DNA of 64,000 bases from Hydractinia symbiolongicarpus (taxonomy: Eukaryota > Cnidaria > Hydrozoa > Anthoathecata > Hydractiniidae), in assembly GCF_029227915.1 (NCBI RefSeq), contig NC_079882.1, positions 11,346,001 through 11,410,000 on the forward strand. Direction: 5' to 3'. A program made the position numbers and the translations under genes. The notes beneath the pieces were generated by a model that was given only the letters and a program-made list of their open reading frames with translations, was not told the DNA's origin and did no database searches. Below, one piece after another: positions 1 through 13,100 of this stretch. How positions within the stretch are numbered: position 1 is the first letter of the stretch; each line of letters starts with the position of its first letter.

Positions 1-655
1 GGTGAGATTATAAAGAATGAAGTATTTCCAGCTTCAATGATATACAATAGTGGCTCGTTAGAGATAGTTGAGAACTTCTGTTACTTAGGTGATATGTTGG
101 GCAGTGAAGGGGTGTTGGAAGAAGTGTTACTTGCAGGATATGTTCTGCTTGGAAAAAGTTCAGAGAGTTACTTCCTTTGTTGACGAGCAGAGTCTTGTCA
201 ATTGAGTTAAAAGGTAGGTTGTATGAGGCCTGTGTAAGAAGTGTTATTTGTACGGTAGTGAGACGTGAAGCAGGAAGATCTTGACCGTTTAGAAAGGAAT
301 GATATGAGAATGGTTAGGTGGATGTGTAACACCAGTCTGGGAGTCAGAAAGAGTTCAAATGAGCTAAGAAGCAGGCTAAGTATCCGCAGAATTAAATGGA
401 TTGGCTGGGGCACTTGGAAAGAATGGAGCTGGATAATTGGGTAAGAAAGTGTAGAGGCTTGATAGTTCCTGGGGCAAAGCCCAGAGGCAGACCGAGAAAG
501 ACTTGGGAGGAGGTTATAAGGACAGACTTGATACAAAGGAAGTTGAGTTTAGATCTAACACAGTCCAGATCAGATTGGAAGAGGGTCATTAATATACCCC
601 ATCCAACCCATGGTAGCGGAAAACGGACGCCGAGAATGATGATGATGATGATTTG
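1..655 (+). mobile_element. Degenerate 3' end of a non-LTR retrotransposon (LINE)
   Basis: Translated pieces in shifting frames read like the C-terminal part of a LINE reverse transcriptase: a stretch with FCYLGDMLG near 80-110, then RMVRWMCNTSLGVR near 305-350, and the tail GHLERMELDNW...RGRPRKTWEEVIRTDL at about 408-535. The tail ends with a HGSGKRTPRM-like segment followed by a short ATG-triplet repeat, a typical 3' terminus of this kind of element. Stops and frame changes interrupt the frame before position 396, so it is a dead copy. It enters from the left edge of the window. The clade (RTE or CR1-like) is inference from remembered similarity. Confidence 0.75.
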
Positions 656-1730
656 GCTTATTTAATGTGCACTTGCCCGCACTCCCCTTTGCTCCGCATA
701 AGGGAGCATGTCTACTGTTTTTACCCAAAATTAAAGAATTCATTGCAAGGAGAGTTTTCTACATATATTATTTTGTTGTTGACATAATAAGGGAGCTACA
801 GTAAAGTGGTGCAGGCTAAACATAAAAAATCCTTGTAATTTGAAAAGTTGAGTTGGATTTTAACGTTTCTACGTCTGAGTGCACGGTTGCTCTAAAATGT
901 GTGTGACTTGACAGGTCTGGTGGTGTACATTATGTAAATTTTATGCTAAAATCTGACAACGAGGCCTTCGAAAAAAAGTATATATAATGATGAATACACA
1001 AATTGCGATTTTGCCAAATTAAAATGCCGTCTTATCGAATCAATTTAAAAAGAAAGTCACTAACACTCACTATTTCTTAAATTCATTTTGTATGTCAGTC
1101 GTATGTATGACTTGCATTCCTAAAATGTTTCGCCATTTCACCCATATTTCATTTTGCCATATCACTTTTAATAGTATCATACCATTATTTCTTTGGTCTT
1201 CCTATTTCCTGTCCTTGCACCTCCATGGTGGAGCATTCCCTGATCCAAACTATTTCAGGTGGTTAACTCCCAGAATTGTGTCAAGAGATCTCAATTGTAG
1301 TAACTGCAGGAGCTCTGTGGTATTAATTTGTGTGTTTGGCTTACCATGGCACATTCACAAGAGCATAGCTCTTGCATTTCGTTTTAAGATGAGAAAGGTC
1401 CTTACATTGAAGTGTCCAACATTCCATGATCATGGTGCTATGCACACAGCTTTTGCACAATTTACCATGGATGAGGAGGGATAGCGTCTTTCTTGTGAAG
1501 AAAGGCAAGAGTTGAATTTTTGCCAGGCACAAAAAATTCTGATAGTTGTTGCCAACTTACAACCAATGTATGAAATATTGCAAGCAAGTTTTTTAGGAGA
1601 AGTGAAAGTAACAGTAAAGATACAACGATATTGAGAAATAAAAATTATTCATATTCAGTGATCTTTGAAAGAAAGGAGCAGCGCATCCCTAAATATACAT
1701 TCAACCTTCTTTTAGGGGCCGACTGAAAAA
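656..1730. other. Intergenic stretch and DEK upstream region
   Basis: No gene is supported here. A 130-codon open frame at 1092-1484 (+) has no recognisable motif and an atypical composition for a protein. The last bases (about 1704-1716) form a pyrimidine-rich stretch ending in TTTTAG, 14 nt before the DEK start codon, which looks like a splice or spliced-leader acceptor. Confidence 0.5.
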
Positions 1731-4700
1731 ATGGTAAGCAAAAAACCTGAAGAAGAAAAAAGTAAAATTGCAGAACAGACAAATGAAGAAAAGGAACCAT
1801 TAGAAAATGGCAACATAAAAAAAAATGATGAAGATGAAGGTGAATCATCAGAAGAAGAGTTAGGTTCGTATATGTTGACGCCATCTAAAAGAATTTTTTT
1901 CCCTTTGACTTTGGTTCATATTGATATTGTATAAAAGCCAGACAAAATCACAATTAAACTTACTGGTGTCTTCCATTGGTGTAATTCCAAAATAATAAGT
2001 GAAAATAAATCTTTTCTTTAAATTTGACAAATGTGGCAATTTAGCATGAACAAAAATCACATGCAACTGATGCTAAACTTAATGCAGACGTTCTTTTATA
2101 GTCTACAAATTTGGCACAAAAAAATATCCCAATCTCACATGTTTTTAATCAAAGCAGCCTAAATTATCCTATAGAAAAGAAGAAGTAGCAGCAATCACCC
2201 AATGTTTGATAATGTGATAAACTTTTAGGTTCATTGGAAAAACCAGTTGAAATTTTATCTCGTAAAAGAGAAAGAAAAAGCACTGAAAGGTTCACATTAA
2301 ATACACCAGAAGCAAAAACTCACCCTGAGGATGAGCTTGATTTTACAAAGGTATTGATGCTTGAGTATTTTTGTAAATATTTAAAAGTATTCATTGCAGT
2401 GTATCAATTAAAGCAACAAGAACTAGGAACATATAAGCTTTAACAGTTTTGCCGTTTCTAAAACCTGCCCAACACACTATTAATGTGAGTTAGTTTCTTA
2501 TTGCCATACAATGGAAAGCCGAAAAAAGTTAAAGACATTTATATTTACCTAATCAACATTCAACTTTTTTGAGAAAATCTTTGGCAAAAAAAAAATAACC
2601 AAAAGAAAGTTTGTAAGCACAAGGCAATAAGTATCACAGATATCTGAACAAAAATTAATAATATGGTTTAATTGAGTTTGATTGAGTTGAATTTAAGTAC
2701 AAGCATGACTTTCTTTCTGCATATTCATAATATGAACGTATGTTTAAAACATTGAACTTATATTATAATAATATAATGTCATAAGTTTATATTATATATA
2801 ATAATATTATTTTCAATGCAGAAATTCCTTAAAAAGATTTATTCCAGTTATTGTCGAGAATTTAAAGATGACTGGTCAAGTCAATTTTTCGGCAGTTAGC
2901 GTATCTATGTTTAAGAATTGACTGTGTATCATGTTACTATTTATTACTTCAGGGTCCTGGTGTCAAATTAGGAGATATACCATTTGGTAAGTCAGTGTAT
3001 TTTAAGGTGGCAGTAACCCTTTTTTAGCTCTCCAAATAGCTAAATTATTTACTCAGTGCTTTATTTATACCTTTTTTTTTTACTATTTCCTAGAAATATA
3101 GGCCTTAATACATAATAAAATGATTTTAACTTTACACCAAATTTGCTGAGTTACCAGAAATTTCTATTTAAAAATGTATCACAAACAAGAAAAAAATCAG
3201 CTTCTACAAGCTCCAACTCTTTATAATCTCGTTATTTGACATCAGCTTCTGTTTTTAAATGAACCTTGGGTTAACCCTATTAAAATGGTGTGCAGATTTT
3301 TTTTGTTAATTCAAATTTTTTTAACAATAGCCTTTTGTTTTTTTCAAAAGATTCTTTGTTAGCATCCCCTACTGCATCGAACGCTGTTAAATAAAAAATA
3401 TTCCGAATAAAAAAATTGCTGCACACTTTATCATAGCTGCATGGTTCACCAAGCATGTCTGAAAATTTAAAGTAAAACGAAAATGCTACGGAAAGTTAAA
3501 GCTCATTCTGTGTAGCATAATGAATATCGTATTAAATTTATACATAATGCGTCATCTTTGTTGTTATTAGCGTTTCTCTTTAATAATTACGTCATTTCTT
3601 TCTGTACAATTTCGCAAGCGCATAGACTTAAACTATATTCGGCCGAACTAATTAATTATTGTGAATTTTATTTTAAAGAATAATTGTTGAGGCTGAATAT
3701 TTTTGGTGAAAGATAATATTATTTTAGCGATAAAATCGTGACAAGTGTGTTAGCAGAAAAAATATGGATATATAGTCTGAAAATAACCTTTTGTAACTAA
3801 TTATGTAAAAAAAAAAATTCTGATTTTTAAAAGGGTTACTGCTACCTTAAAAAGTTGTTAAATTTTGAAGAAAAGTTGGCCAATATTTTACTTTTTCGTA
3901 AAAAAATACTGGAATTGACTAAGGAAGGGTAAAAGGTCATGTGTTGCCAAAGAGAGGGAATTTGTTCAAGAAGTGTAGATACGGAAAATGTTCAATAACG
4001 GCAGAAAAAAAGTGAAAACAGTGTAGATTAAGATTTTGGTTTTCTTGCTAATTCAATATTTTTTGTTTATTTTTTATTTTCGACAGTCAATTATTCTCTT
4101 AACAAGGAAGTTGCAGAAGACTTAAAGACACTCCACAAAATTTTATACCCCAGAATGTGCAAGGTATATTAATATAATTATGTTCATGATGGCCATATAG
4201 TTAAAATATTTTGTTTAGTATATAACTGAAATTATTTTAGGTTAATATGTTAAAAAAGAATATAAGAGCATTCTGTGGGTTCCCGTTCGATAAGGTATGT
4301 TTTTCAATCCTCCAAACCCTATAATTTTTTTTTAATAATGTGCTCATAAGTGGTTTGTCCTTTTAAGTGAAAAAAGTGATTTTGTTTTTTGCATCCCGAA
4401 AAGCTAATGAATTTTACATATTGAAATCTCTTTAAGAATTTTTTGTCAATTTTAGGATACTGCTCACTACAAAAAGGTAGAAGGTATTGCCAATCGTCTT
4501 TTTTCAACTGGACTAAAATATATACTTGGAGTCCTTGGTTTGGAGAAAAAAGGTGATAAGGTGAGCGAAAATGAAAAAAATAGTCTAAAAATTTACTCTT
4601 TACTAGGATATAATTTATTTTTATCTTGTTTAAACATCTTTTAGGAACAAATGAAAGAAAGATTACTAGAGTTTCTTGTCAAACCTGAAGATCTTGGCAG

Positions 4701-7700
4701 GGTAAAACATTTATTGTTATTTGCTCTTAAATTCAAAACTAATTTATTTTTAGTAAAATTTCTTGTTTCTTTTATAGAAATTACCAGAAAAAAAAAGAAA
4801 AAAGTGTAAGTGTTTATTTTTTTAGTTATTTATTTATTTAATTATATATTTATATTTATTTCATGCATTCTTAACGTAATCTCAGATTATTAAAATATTG
4901 AAATTGTTTTGTTTTGTTTTTAGCGACGTCGAAAGAAAAAAAAGTAGGTAACTATGTGCTTTTAGTTACAAACTCAAATACCTTAATTCATAACATTTTG
5001 GCCTTAACCTGTCCGCAAACAATTGGTTGCCTGAAAATACTACTTCTTTGCGCTTTACTATTCCTTAGCTGTTTCTCTTAAAAAGTGCAAGAAACTGAGA
5101 AATTCCACACAAAAAATTGTTATCAATAATCACAATTTTATTAGTAGTTGACGTCAATTTCACATCAATGAAGCTTTCCAGTGCCTATCTGCTATGCAAA
5201 ATAATGTGTTTATATAAAATCAAAATTTGAAAAGTATAGAAAGTACTAAACCTTGACTTGAATTGAAAATTTCGTGAATAAAGTTACTCTAAAAAATGTA
5301 GTTTTTTGTTAAAGTTCATGAAAGCGATAACTTTTTATTTTGGAATTAATCAAAAAACTTTTTTCATTATGTCGGATTTATAATCTATGTAACATAACAT
5401 GTTTTATGACTGTTAATGGTGGTAAAATCTTATATTTCATCAAATGCTAAAAAGTTTGTTTGCTAAAAGTAAAGTTTATATCTTGGTAGAAAAAGTCAAA
5501 AGTGGCTAAATCAAGTAGACCCAAAGAGAAACACGATCAGTATGTCAGTTCCGCTAGTGACAGTGACAGTGACGATGAAGACGAGAAAGAAGATGGTAAT
5601 GATGAAGAAGAAAAAGAAGCTGCAAAGGTTGGTATCACACATTTTTTTTATAAGAAAACTGTTTTTAGACGTAAGCCTCTATTTTTTTAGCGAAATGCCT
5701 GAATATATGCTCAAATATTCTTACATTTTTTCTTACATTTATATTTCTCTATTTTCTTTTTTTGTTTTCTTTATAAATAACTACGATTTATTTGAGATAT
5801 CTTTAATTTTTATCGAAGAAAAAAAACTTCTTTTGTTATTTTCAGAATAAAACTTTCTTAGGATATGTAGTTGACTGGAAACAAAGAAACGTGTTTGTGT
5901 TGTTTTAAAATAATGGTGATTTAGTAACTGTAAGCTCTCTAGAAATTGGATCTTACACACTGAGGCTGGGGATTTTTTTGAAGATTTTGAGGTTTTTGAA
6001 ACTTGTTTTCTTTTAAAATTTTCTTATAAAAAAATATGTGTATACTTGTACAGATTTAAAGAATTACTTTATCTAAAATTTCAATAATTTTCATTTACAC
6101 TCTATTCTATTGTAATAAATATATTAATACAAAGACATTCTTATAAAAAATAATGCATATTGTATACCTTGTTTTAGTCGAAAACACCTAAAAAGAAGTC
6201 AGAGTCACCAAAAAAGAAACCCGGTTCTGAGAAAAAGCCAGCGAAACCCAAATCTAACGCTGACTCAGAAAAAAAGAAGGATGCTAAAAAGAAGAAACCT
6301 ACAGCAGTCAAAATTCCTGTTCCAAAAAAGAAGAAATCAATTGAAAAGAAAGCAGGTAAATACAGCTTCTGTGCATGATAAGATTAGGTGTGACACGTCA
6401 AAAGGTCTACATGTTGGCTTTTATGCGATGTTTTGCCTCTCATTCGATCCGTTCTCTGTAGATACAAAACGAAAAGCTGATGATGATTCGGAGGACGATG
6501 AGCCTCTTGTCAAAAAAAGTAAGAACGAACCAACTGATAGTGAAATTAAAACAGTTGTGAGCGATATATTAAAGGATGCAGATTTGGAAGAAATCACTAT
6601 GAAGACAGTTTGTCGTCAGGTAAGTAGTTTCTTTTTTTTTTATCCGCCGCTAGCTTTCTCTAATCGACTTAATTTTTTTTTCAACACTAGTGTGCCATTT
6701 TATTTTTTATCGTTGTTTTCCATTGATTGATAAGAGATGTAAATCATAGTTGCGTTTTGTTTATTCTACTACTTACAGTATGCAACTATGTTCTTTAGGT
6801 ATATGATCACTTTCCGGACTTTGATTTAACGCCTAGGAAAGATTTCATCAAAAATACAGTAAAGGAGGTATGTTTTAATTGTCGACATTTCGTTTAATTA
6901 TTGTTGAGTTTATCTTTCTTCAACATAATAGTTTAGTAGGCGGCGTTTCAGAAGATCCTTCCATCAGCGGGCACAGTAAGATGGTGTTAAACACGTCGCC
7001 TATTAAGGTGGCAGTAACCTTTTTAAAAATCAGTATTCTTTTTTTTACATAATTAGTTCCGAAAGGTTATTTTCAGACTATATACCCATATTTTTTTTGT
7101 TATAACACACTTTAACACATATTATCTTTCACCAAAAATATTCAGCCTCAACAATTCCTCTTTAAAATAAAATTCATGAATAGTTTTGCCGAATATAGTG
7201 AAGTCTACACGCTTGCGAAATTGTACAGAAAGAATTGACGTAATTATTAAAGAGAAGCGTTAATAACAACAAGCATGGCGCATTATGTAGAAATTTAATA
7301 CGATATTCGTTATGCTACACTGTACGAGCTTTAACTTTCGATGGCATTTTTGTTTTAGTTTAACATTTTCAGACATGATTGGTGAACCATGCAGCTATGA
7401 TACGTTGTGCGGAAATCTTTTCGGAGAATTTTTTTTTTTTAACAGCGTTCAATGCAGTAGGGGATGCTAACAAAGAATCTTTTGAAAAAAACAAAAGGCT
7501 ATTGTTAAAAAAATTTGAATTAACAAAAAAAAATCCGCACACCATTTTAACAGTGTTAACCCAAGGTTCATTTAAAAACAGAAGCTGATAAAAAATAACG
7601 ACATTGTAAAAAGTTGGAGCTCGTAGAAACCAATTTTTTTCTTGTTTATAATACATTTTTAAATAGAAATTTCTGCTGAGTCAGCAATTTTGGTGTTAAG

Positions 7701-8201
7701 TTAAAATCATTTTATTATGTATTAAGGCCTATATTTTTAGGAAATAGTAAAAAAAATGGTATAAATAAGACACTCAGTAAATAATTCAGCTATTTGAACA
7801 GCCATAAAAATACTAAACAGAAAAGCCGAAATAATATTTTTCATAACCTACTTCAATGTTTTTTTTTTCACTTCTCATAACCGCAATATTCTTGTTTAGA
7901 TAATATCTTAAAAGAAGGAGGTAAACTTTTACTGATAATGGAGACATACGAATAAGAAGACATGATTTCTTTTGAACCATCTCGCGTTATTCCACCTCGA
8001 ATGGAAAGAAGCGTCATTTGTAAATAGCGAAGGCTTTGGTACGACGCTCTATGCCAACTAACGCATGTATCACGCGTTTGCCAATATATACTTGTACATT
8101 TTATCTGTATGAAAATTTTAACTTAAAATCATTTGCTCTGGTTTTTTCAGTTACTTCGTATTTGGTCGTTATGTGTACTGTGTAGTTATGTAGCAAAATA
8201 G
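1731..8201 (+). CDS. DEK: DEK chromatin-architecture protein (14 coding exons)
   Basis: DEK binds DNA and histones in the nucleus and acts in chromatin topology and mRNA processing. Exons read: 1731-1863, 2229-2350, 2953-2986, 4087-4163, 4241-4294, 4456-4560, 4645-4701, 4778-4805, 4924-4943, 5490-5627, 6178-6355, 6462-6619, 6799-6867, 8151-8201. All have GT-AG borders and keep phase, giving about 407 residues (human DEK 375). Residues 1-44 are acidic; 86-195 hold the DEK core and SAP region (GPGVKLGDIPF, KTLHKILYPRMCK, AFCGFPFDK, YILGVLGLEKKG); 235-256 are an Asp/Glu tract; 257-315 are Lys/Pro-rich; 337-391 match the DEK C-terminal domain (VYDHFPDFDLTPRKDFI). The last exon (ending SYVAK) is the least certain: it follows a good TTTTTTCAG acceptor but its sequence is not conserved. 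Two MITE copies sit in introns 3 and 13. Confidence 0.9.
3002..3850 (+). mobile_element. TTAA-flanked MITE, copy 1 (intact termini)
   Basis: The element spans 3006-3846 with TTAA on both sides. The left terminus GGTGGCAGTAACCC is matched in inverse by GGGTTACTGCTACC on the right. It lies in DEK intron 3 and encodes nothing convincing, so it is non-autonomous. A TTAA target duplication is used by piggyBac and Kolobok superfamilies; which one mobilised this is not visible. A second, inverted copy is at 7003-7806. Confidence 0.8.
7003..7806 (-). mobile_element. TTAA MITE, copy 2 (inverted, one terminus lost)
   Basis: The sequence is the reverse complement of the 3.0-3.85 kb element over most of its length, for example the segment with AGTTCCGAAAGGTTATTTTC near 7050 and the GGCCTATATTTTTAGGAAAT segment near 7725. 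The left end keeps TTAA and GGTGGCAGTAACC; the right end near 7800 has lost the expected inverted terminus. It lies in the last DEK intron. Short open frames inside it (7369-7656) are shadows of the repeat. Confidence 0.75.
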
Positions 8202-8959
8202 ATCACTCGATGTTCAACAGGCTCGACAAGATGTTCAATACTGTTATAGGCTAAGTGTGCGTAAATTAGTTTTTAATTGTAATTGATTTTCTTTTAACCA
8301 TTGTATGGCACAAAAATTTATTTAATAACATTTTAACTGAACAGTTATTTGTTATTCTTGAGTTCCCTTTTCACAGGAAGAAAAATGCGTGAAAAAAAAG
8401 TTCTACAGATAATAGTTTTAACCCCAACCTCGAAAATAAAAAAAATTGAAAAATTAAAAAAGTATTTTCGTAGATTGACAGGGCTCTTGCCCAAAAGCGT
8501 TTTTACAATGTATAAGGGCTGAAATACACGATCTGTTTAAACGGAAGGTCAAAACCTGACGAATAACCTGTAGAGGAACTTTGTAAAAGGTTTCTTGTCT
8601 ACACGTAATCCGTTTAAACGTACAACGCATGGTACGAAAGTCTTTCAAATCGTGGCAAGCAAAATAAAAAGATGTATCATACGGTTGCTGCATCCGTGAT
8701 TATTATAGCGACCGTTTAAAAAAAAGGAAGAGACCCATCTGGGTAAAACCTAAAACACTTCTAACCTTTCTGTTTTGAAAAAAATTAAAAAAAGTAAGAT
8801 GAGAAATAACGAATAAGTAAGTTTGAACGAAAATAAAAGAACTCACTAACTTGCGATTTTTCTTTGTCTTACAAAAAAATCAAAACATTCGAATTCGACA
8901 TAGATTCAAATAACGTTCAAAAGTGTTAATGGTATATTTACACTTAAAAAAGAAAATTT

Positions 8960-9133
8960 AGCCGAAGGAACCTAAAAATTAGTTCGGATTATAAAGGTTT
9001 TCGGATTACGGAGATTCGGATAGTAGAAAGTAAATTATGAGAGTTTCTTAAGGAAATTGACGGTGACTTTTAATTTGTTCGGATTAGAGAAAGATTTGGA
9101 TAATAGAGATTCGAATTAGAGAGAGTCAACTGT
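8960..9133. repeat. pogo/Tigger-like transposon terminal fragment
   Basis: Repeated short phrases such as TTCGGATTA, GGATAATAGAGATTCG and the boundary GAGAGAGTCAACTG resemble the terminal regions of pogo/Tigger-class DNA transposons, which carry many TCGAA/TCCGAA subterminal motifs and end CAGTTGACTC in reverse complement. No transposase frame is present. The family assignment is by resemblance only. Confidence 0.4.
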
Positions 9134-9759
9134 ATCATAAATTATATAAATTATAATATGATAAATTCGCCCAATCATCATGATGGCGTGGCAGCGTATT
9201 CCAGCGCCTGTTTTTAACCGACATTGCGCGGACCACATTAAAAAAAATAACTAAAATATGTAAAACGTGAATTTGTAAAAGCGACCGCGTAAAATTATGC
9301 ATTATGTTTGTCTGCTTTAATTTTTTACATTTATCCTCTTACCAACATAAAAATCCAGAAAGACAAGTGGTAAAACTTTAAAAAATGATCTAGCCCACGA
9401 GCTAGCGAATAACAACATTGCTTTATCGTTGCGCAGTTTCGTTTGTTTCGATTTCGCTTCGAAAAATTGGTTTAGCTTAGCAGTAGACACTTTTTTTATT
9501 TATTGTAAACTTTTAACTGGGTGGTTAAAAGTTTACAGTGAAATATCAATGCAACGATCAATCGTGAGGAGCGTTTTAAATGACATTGAAATTGAATCTC
9601 CCATCCATTCAACCTCTTTCCAAATAAACAATTTCAAGCGAAAGTGTAAATTTAAACATTTTTACATGTATTTACAAATGCCATAATACCTCATTAAGAT
9701 ATCATGTATCCGATAATTTAAAATTAAAAGTTTCTATAAAAAAAAAAAACTTTATTTAT

Positions 9760-9995
9760 ACGCCCTTTTATTATAAACGCCCTTAAAATTAAACGTCATT
9801 TTTAACGCCCTTTTCCTTTTCAGGCGCCCGTCTTTTATTAAACTAAACTAGTAGCATCTGGATAGCTTTTTAAAAATGGGGAAACATTTTTTATATATTT
9901 AAGATGGCGTTTATAAAGATTATCAAAGCCTAAAAAACTCTTTTGAAAAAACCCTGGTTAAATACACACTTACATAAAAAATACGAACGCCCATA
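9760..9995. repeat. AT-rich repeat with clustered ACGCCC motifs
   Basis: Five copies of AAACGCCC/TACGCCC-type motifs occur on the plus strand between 9760 and 9980, followed by the inverse GGCGTT at about 9987. Similar TAAACGCCC clusters recur in UBA1 intron 6 (about 15940-16210). It looks like the end of a non-autonomous DNA element with subterminal motif repeats. Exact borders are not visible. Confidence 0.4.
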
Positions 9996-10168
9996 AAGGC
10001 GTTATTGCGACATGTATTTCGCAGAACTAAAACGGTATCCTGTGTGGAAAAGGTCTCCTGCGCTCATTTCATTGCTGGTTAAATTAAACATTAAATCAAA
10101 AGTGTTTTGTTGCAGTTTTACTGCCCTCTTTTACCACTGCACCCTTTACGTCTTCGTAACGTGTATTA

Positions 10169-13100
10169 ATGTCAACAGCTAATCAAACGGAGACAAGCTC
10201 ACCTCCAAGCAAACGTGTCAAGTTAAATTCTGTTGGTCATCAAAACGGTGAAGCTTCCTGTCAGAAATCTAATAAGAGTAGAAGTACTTCTGAAACAGTA
10301 GGTATCAAATTTTAGGATACATAAAGATCAATGAAACAGCTATTTCTCCTTTTACCTTACACCTTACTTACTTTGATTAGTGACTGGTATGGCAAACGTC
10401 ACAAATTATATGTGATGTTAGTAGAAGAGTCACTCACCTGACCCTATCTTTTATCACAATTTTGACATAAAATAAAGACTTGCTCAAACTGTTCTTTGCT
10501 TTAAAGTAATGGACATGTTTACCAAGGTCCTAAGAACTAGTTTTAAATTGTACATGTGTAATAGCTCCTTTAAACAAGACACACTGGTTATCACTGTTCT
10601 GCCCAATTTTGGAAGGCACCCCGTCTTAAGACTGGACTGCCCAATCTATGGACGTACATGCCCAATCTTAGAACAATTGTGAAAGACAAACAGAACAATA
10701 AACTTCTAGAATTTTCCTCTTAATAGGAACTTTAAATTGAAACTTTTCTTGGAAAATCAAAAGACCAAAAATTTATACATACCATGTATTATATGTTTAA
10801 AAAATTGAAACTACTCAACCATATTAGCTAGCTGGCTACAGCTTGCCAGCTGGCTAAACATCTCATCCAATGAAATTAACTGCTAGCTAACTAATAATAT
10901 GGTTAAATACGATTTTTCTGATTCTTTATAAATATAAACATTTTATTTTTAAAATTTAGCCACTATACTACAAGCTGTATATAAATGCTAAATGTATAAC
11001 ATGTGCTCTACCAGCTACATAGCTAGCTACGATTTTCACTCTACTGTGTCCAAAAACTGACCGGGTCAATTCAACAGTACCCAAAATATGATGTTTTAAT
11101 GTGCCTGAGAATGTTTGTTAAGACTTGCAAAAAACAGAGGTCGTGTGGAACATCCCTTTTTTAAAATCTAAAAGGCGCCAAAGATGGGCCTAACGTGGTC
11201 TTTTGCCCAATCTTGTGACGTCCTGCCCAGTCTTAAGACTGGCCGGCCAGTCTTAAGACTGGGCAATTTTATGTCTAAAGATTGGGCAGGGTCCTAAGAT
11301 TGGGTAGAACATCAATAAAGGACACTTATAATGTCATACTAGTTGACCCAATTTTCTTGATTTTTTTAGTTTTCAGTTGTTGACCAACTGACCCTATTTT
11401 CTGGGTTTCCCACTAATCTGTGGTCTTATGGTCTGTCCACCGCAAGACAATTTTAATAAAGGTCTGACTTGATATTTATATAGTCATTTTTACGCAAAAC
11501 AATACTATCACTACTATGACGTCATTGACGCTATTGATAATGGGTACGAAGATCTTCCGTAACTTGGGTTTTGCTACACAATTTTGTGTATTAAGAACGA
11601 ATAATTAAAAAATAAAGCTGTTCCGTGTTTACTAAAGTAAAACTAAACCAATGGATAATTTATTACTTAAAAAATCATGAATTATTTATTTTTATTTCTA
11701 TAATATTTTCAAATATCAACTGTAGCCGAAAAGAATAACCAGATTTACTGAATAAACAATTAAGCAATGGATACCCCAATAGACCTATTTCAATATTAAT
11801 TTCCATTCTGCAAAATACACAGCCGGAATAGACATACTAATATGAAAACGAGGGTAGTTTAGAGACAATTTTAATTTTCCAGCGAAAGTGATGCACGTAT
11901 AGTTTGTTTAAATTTATTATTTCTCAAATTAACTTGTAAAATGAGCAAATTATGAACTTTTGGTACAGTCATGATTTGTGACATGTTTCAATGCAATAAC
12001 ATTTGGCCAGTTGGATATGTTTAATACTCAATTGATTTATCACAATAACTTAACCAGATGGCCTAAGAAAGTTACAACTAATAAATGGCTTTGTTTTTAT
12101 ATTCTTGAGGATAACCCAGACAGCACAACCTTACAAGTTTAACACTGCCATTATCAAAATAGTTAACATAGGCCTAATCTTGCTCTGTTAAGTTAATTCC
12201 AAAGGGAATTAGAATAATTTTAAGAACCTTGAATATGTTCTTAGAGAAGAGAGCAGCACTACATCTACTAAATATTTTTATTGATGTGAATGTATGACCT
12301 GTGACAAAAACATTTTTGTAAGAACAGCAGCATGTTAAGTATCGTTATGTTCTGAAAAAAATTGGTTTATGCCAGAACCGAAAAGATAAACAATTTGTGA
12401 TCAGTATAAGTAATCCTGCACATTATCCTCCCAAGTGCTGCAAAGATGGTGGATCGAGTGGGACTTGAAATCACGACCTCTCGCTTGCCAGGCAATTGCG
12501 ATTTGGGATTAGTATTGTAGGTTTATCATATCTTAGACATGTTCAAGGAATGATAAACCTACAATACTATAATATAAATCTGAACAGGCAAACAGAAACA
12601 ATAAACAATTTGTGATTACTGTGTGTTGATTTTGCTGCATGTTCCATTTCCTCAACCTATTGAATTTTTCAATTTGAACACAAATTTTTTATAGAGATGT
12701 CATTATTGTCTTTTGGATTGGAATTTTTGAGTTTTCTTATGCAGATTCCATATGGGAAAGCAGGAAACCTGAATCCAAAAAGATTTACCCTTAAAATTCT
12801 GAGTGCATGGGGTGTAGGGGAAGTAGAGTAGAGTAGAATAGAAGGAATTAGGGGATCTGGACACATTTTACCCTTTGGCTTTAAGCTTGCCAATTTTTAG
12901 CACACCTGATAAGATTCAGGAATTATACTACTGAAACATTGCATTTAGTACATTTTCTCATTTCTTTTGATAAGCAATCAAATAATCTTGCACCATGCAG
13001 CAGCAGTGAGGAAGCTGTAAGCTTCTGAAGGTTGCTAGGTAAGGTGCGGTTGTAGGGTGCTAATAAACATTTCCTACCCAGGTTTGGGTTAATAGATACT

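Larger units (their letters stand above)
8202..10168. other. Intergenic region between DEK and UBA1
   Basis: No gene is supported. The stretch holds the DEK 3' flank, a segment with inverted CGTTTAAAC motifs at about 8530-8625, a pogo/Tigger-like terminal fragment at 8960-9133, and a cluster of ACGCCC motifs at about 9760-9995. An 85-codon open frame at 9429-9686 shows no recognisable motif. Confidence 0.5.

Noticed and set aside
1092-1484. 130-codon open frame on the plus strand
   Set aside because: No family motif, no splice context, His/Phe/Cys-rich composition typical of translated AT-rich non-coding DNA, and a comparable frame on the opposite strand.
7369-7656. Open frames on both strands
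   Set aside because: They lie inside MITE copy 2 and are not conserved in copy 1, so they are repeat shadows.
8454-8693. 79-codon minus-strand frame
   Set aside because: Covers a segment with inverted CGTTTAAAC motifs; no domain or splice support.
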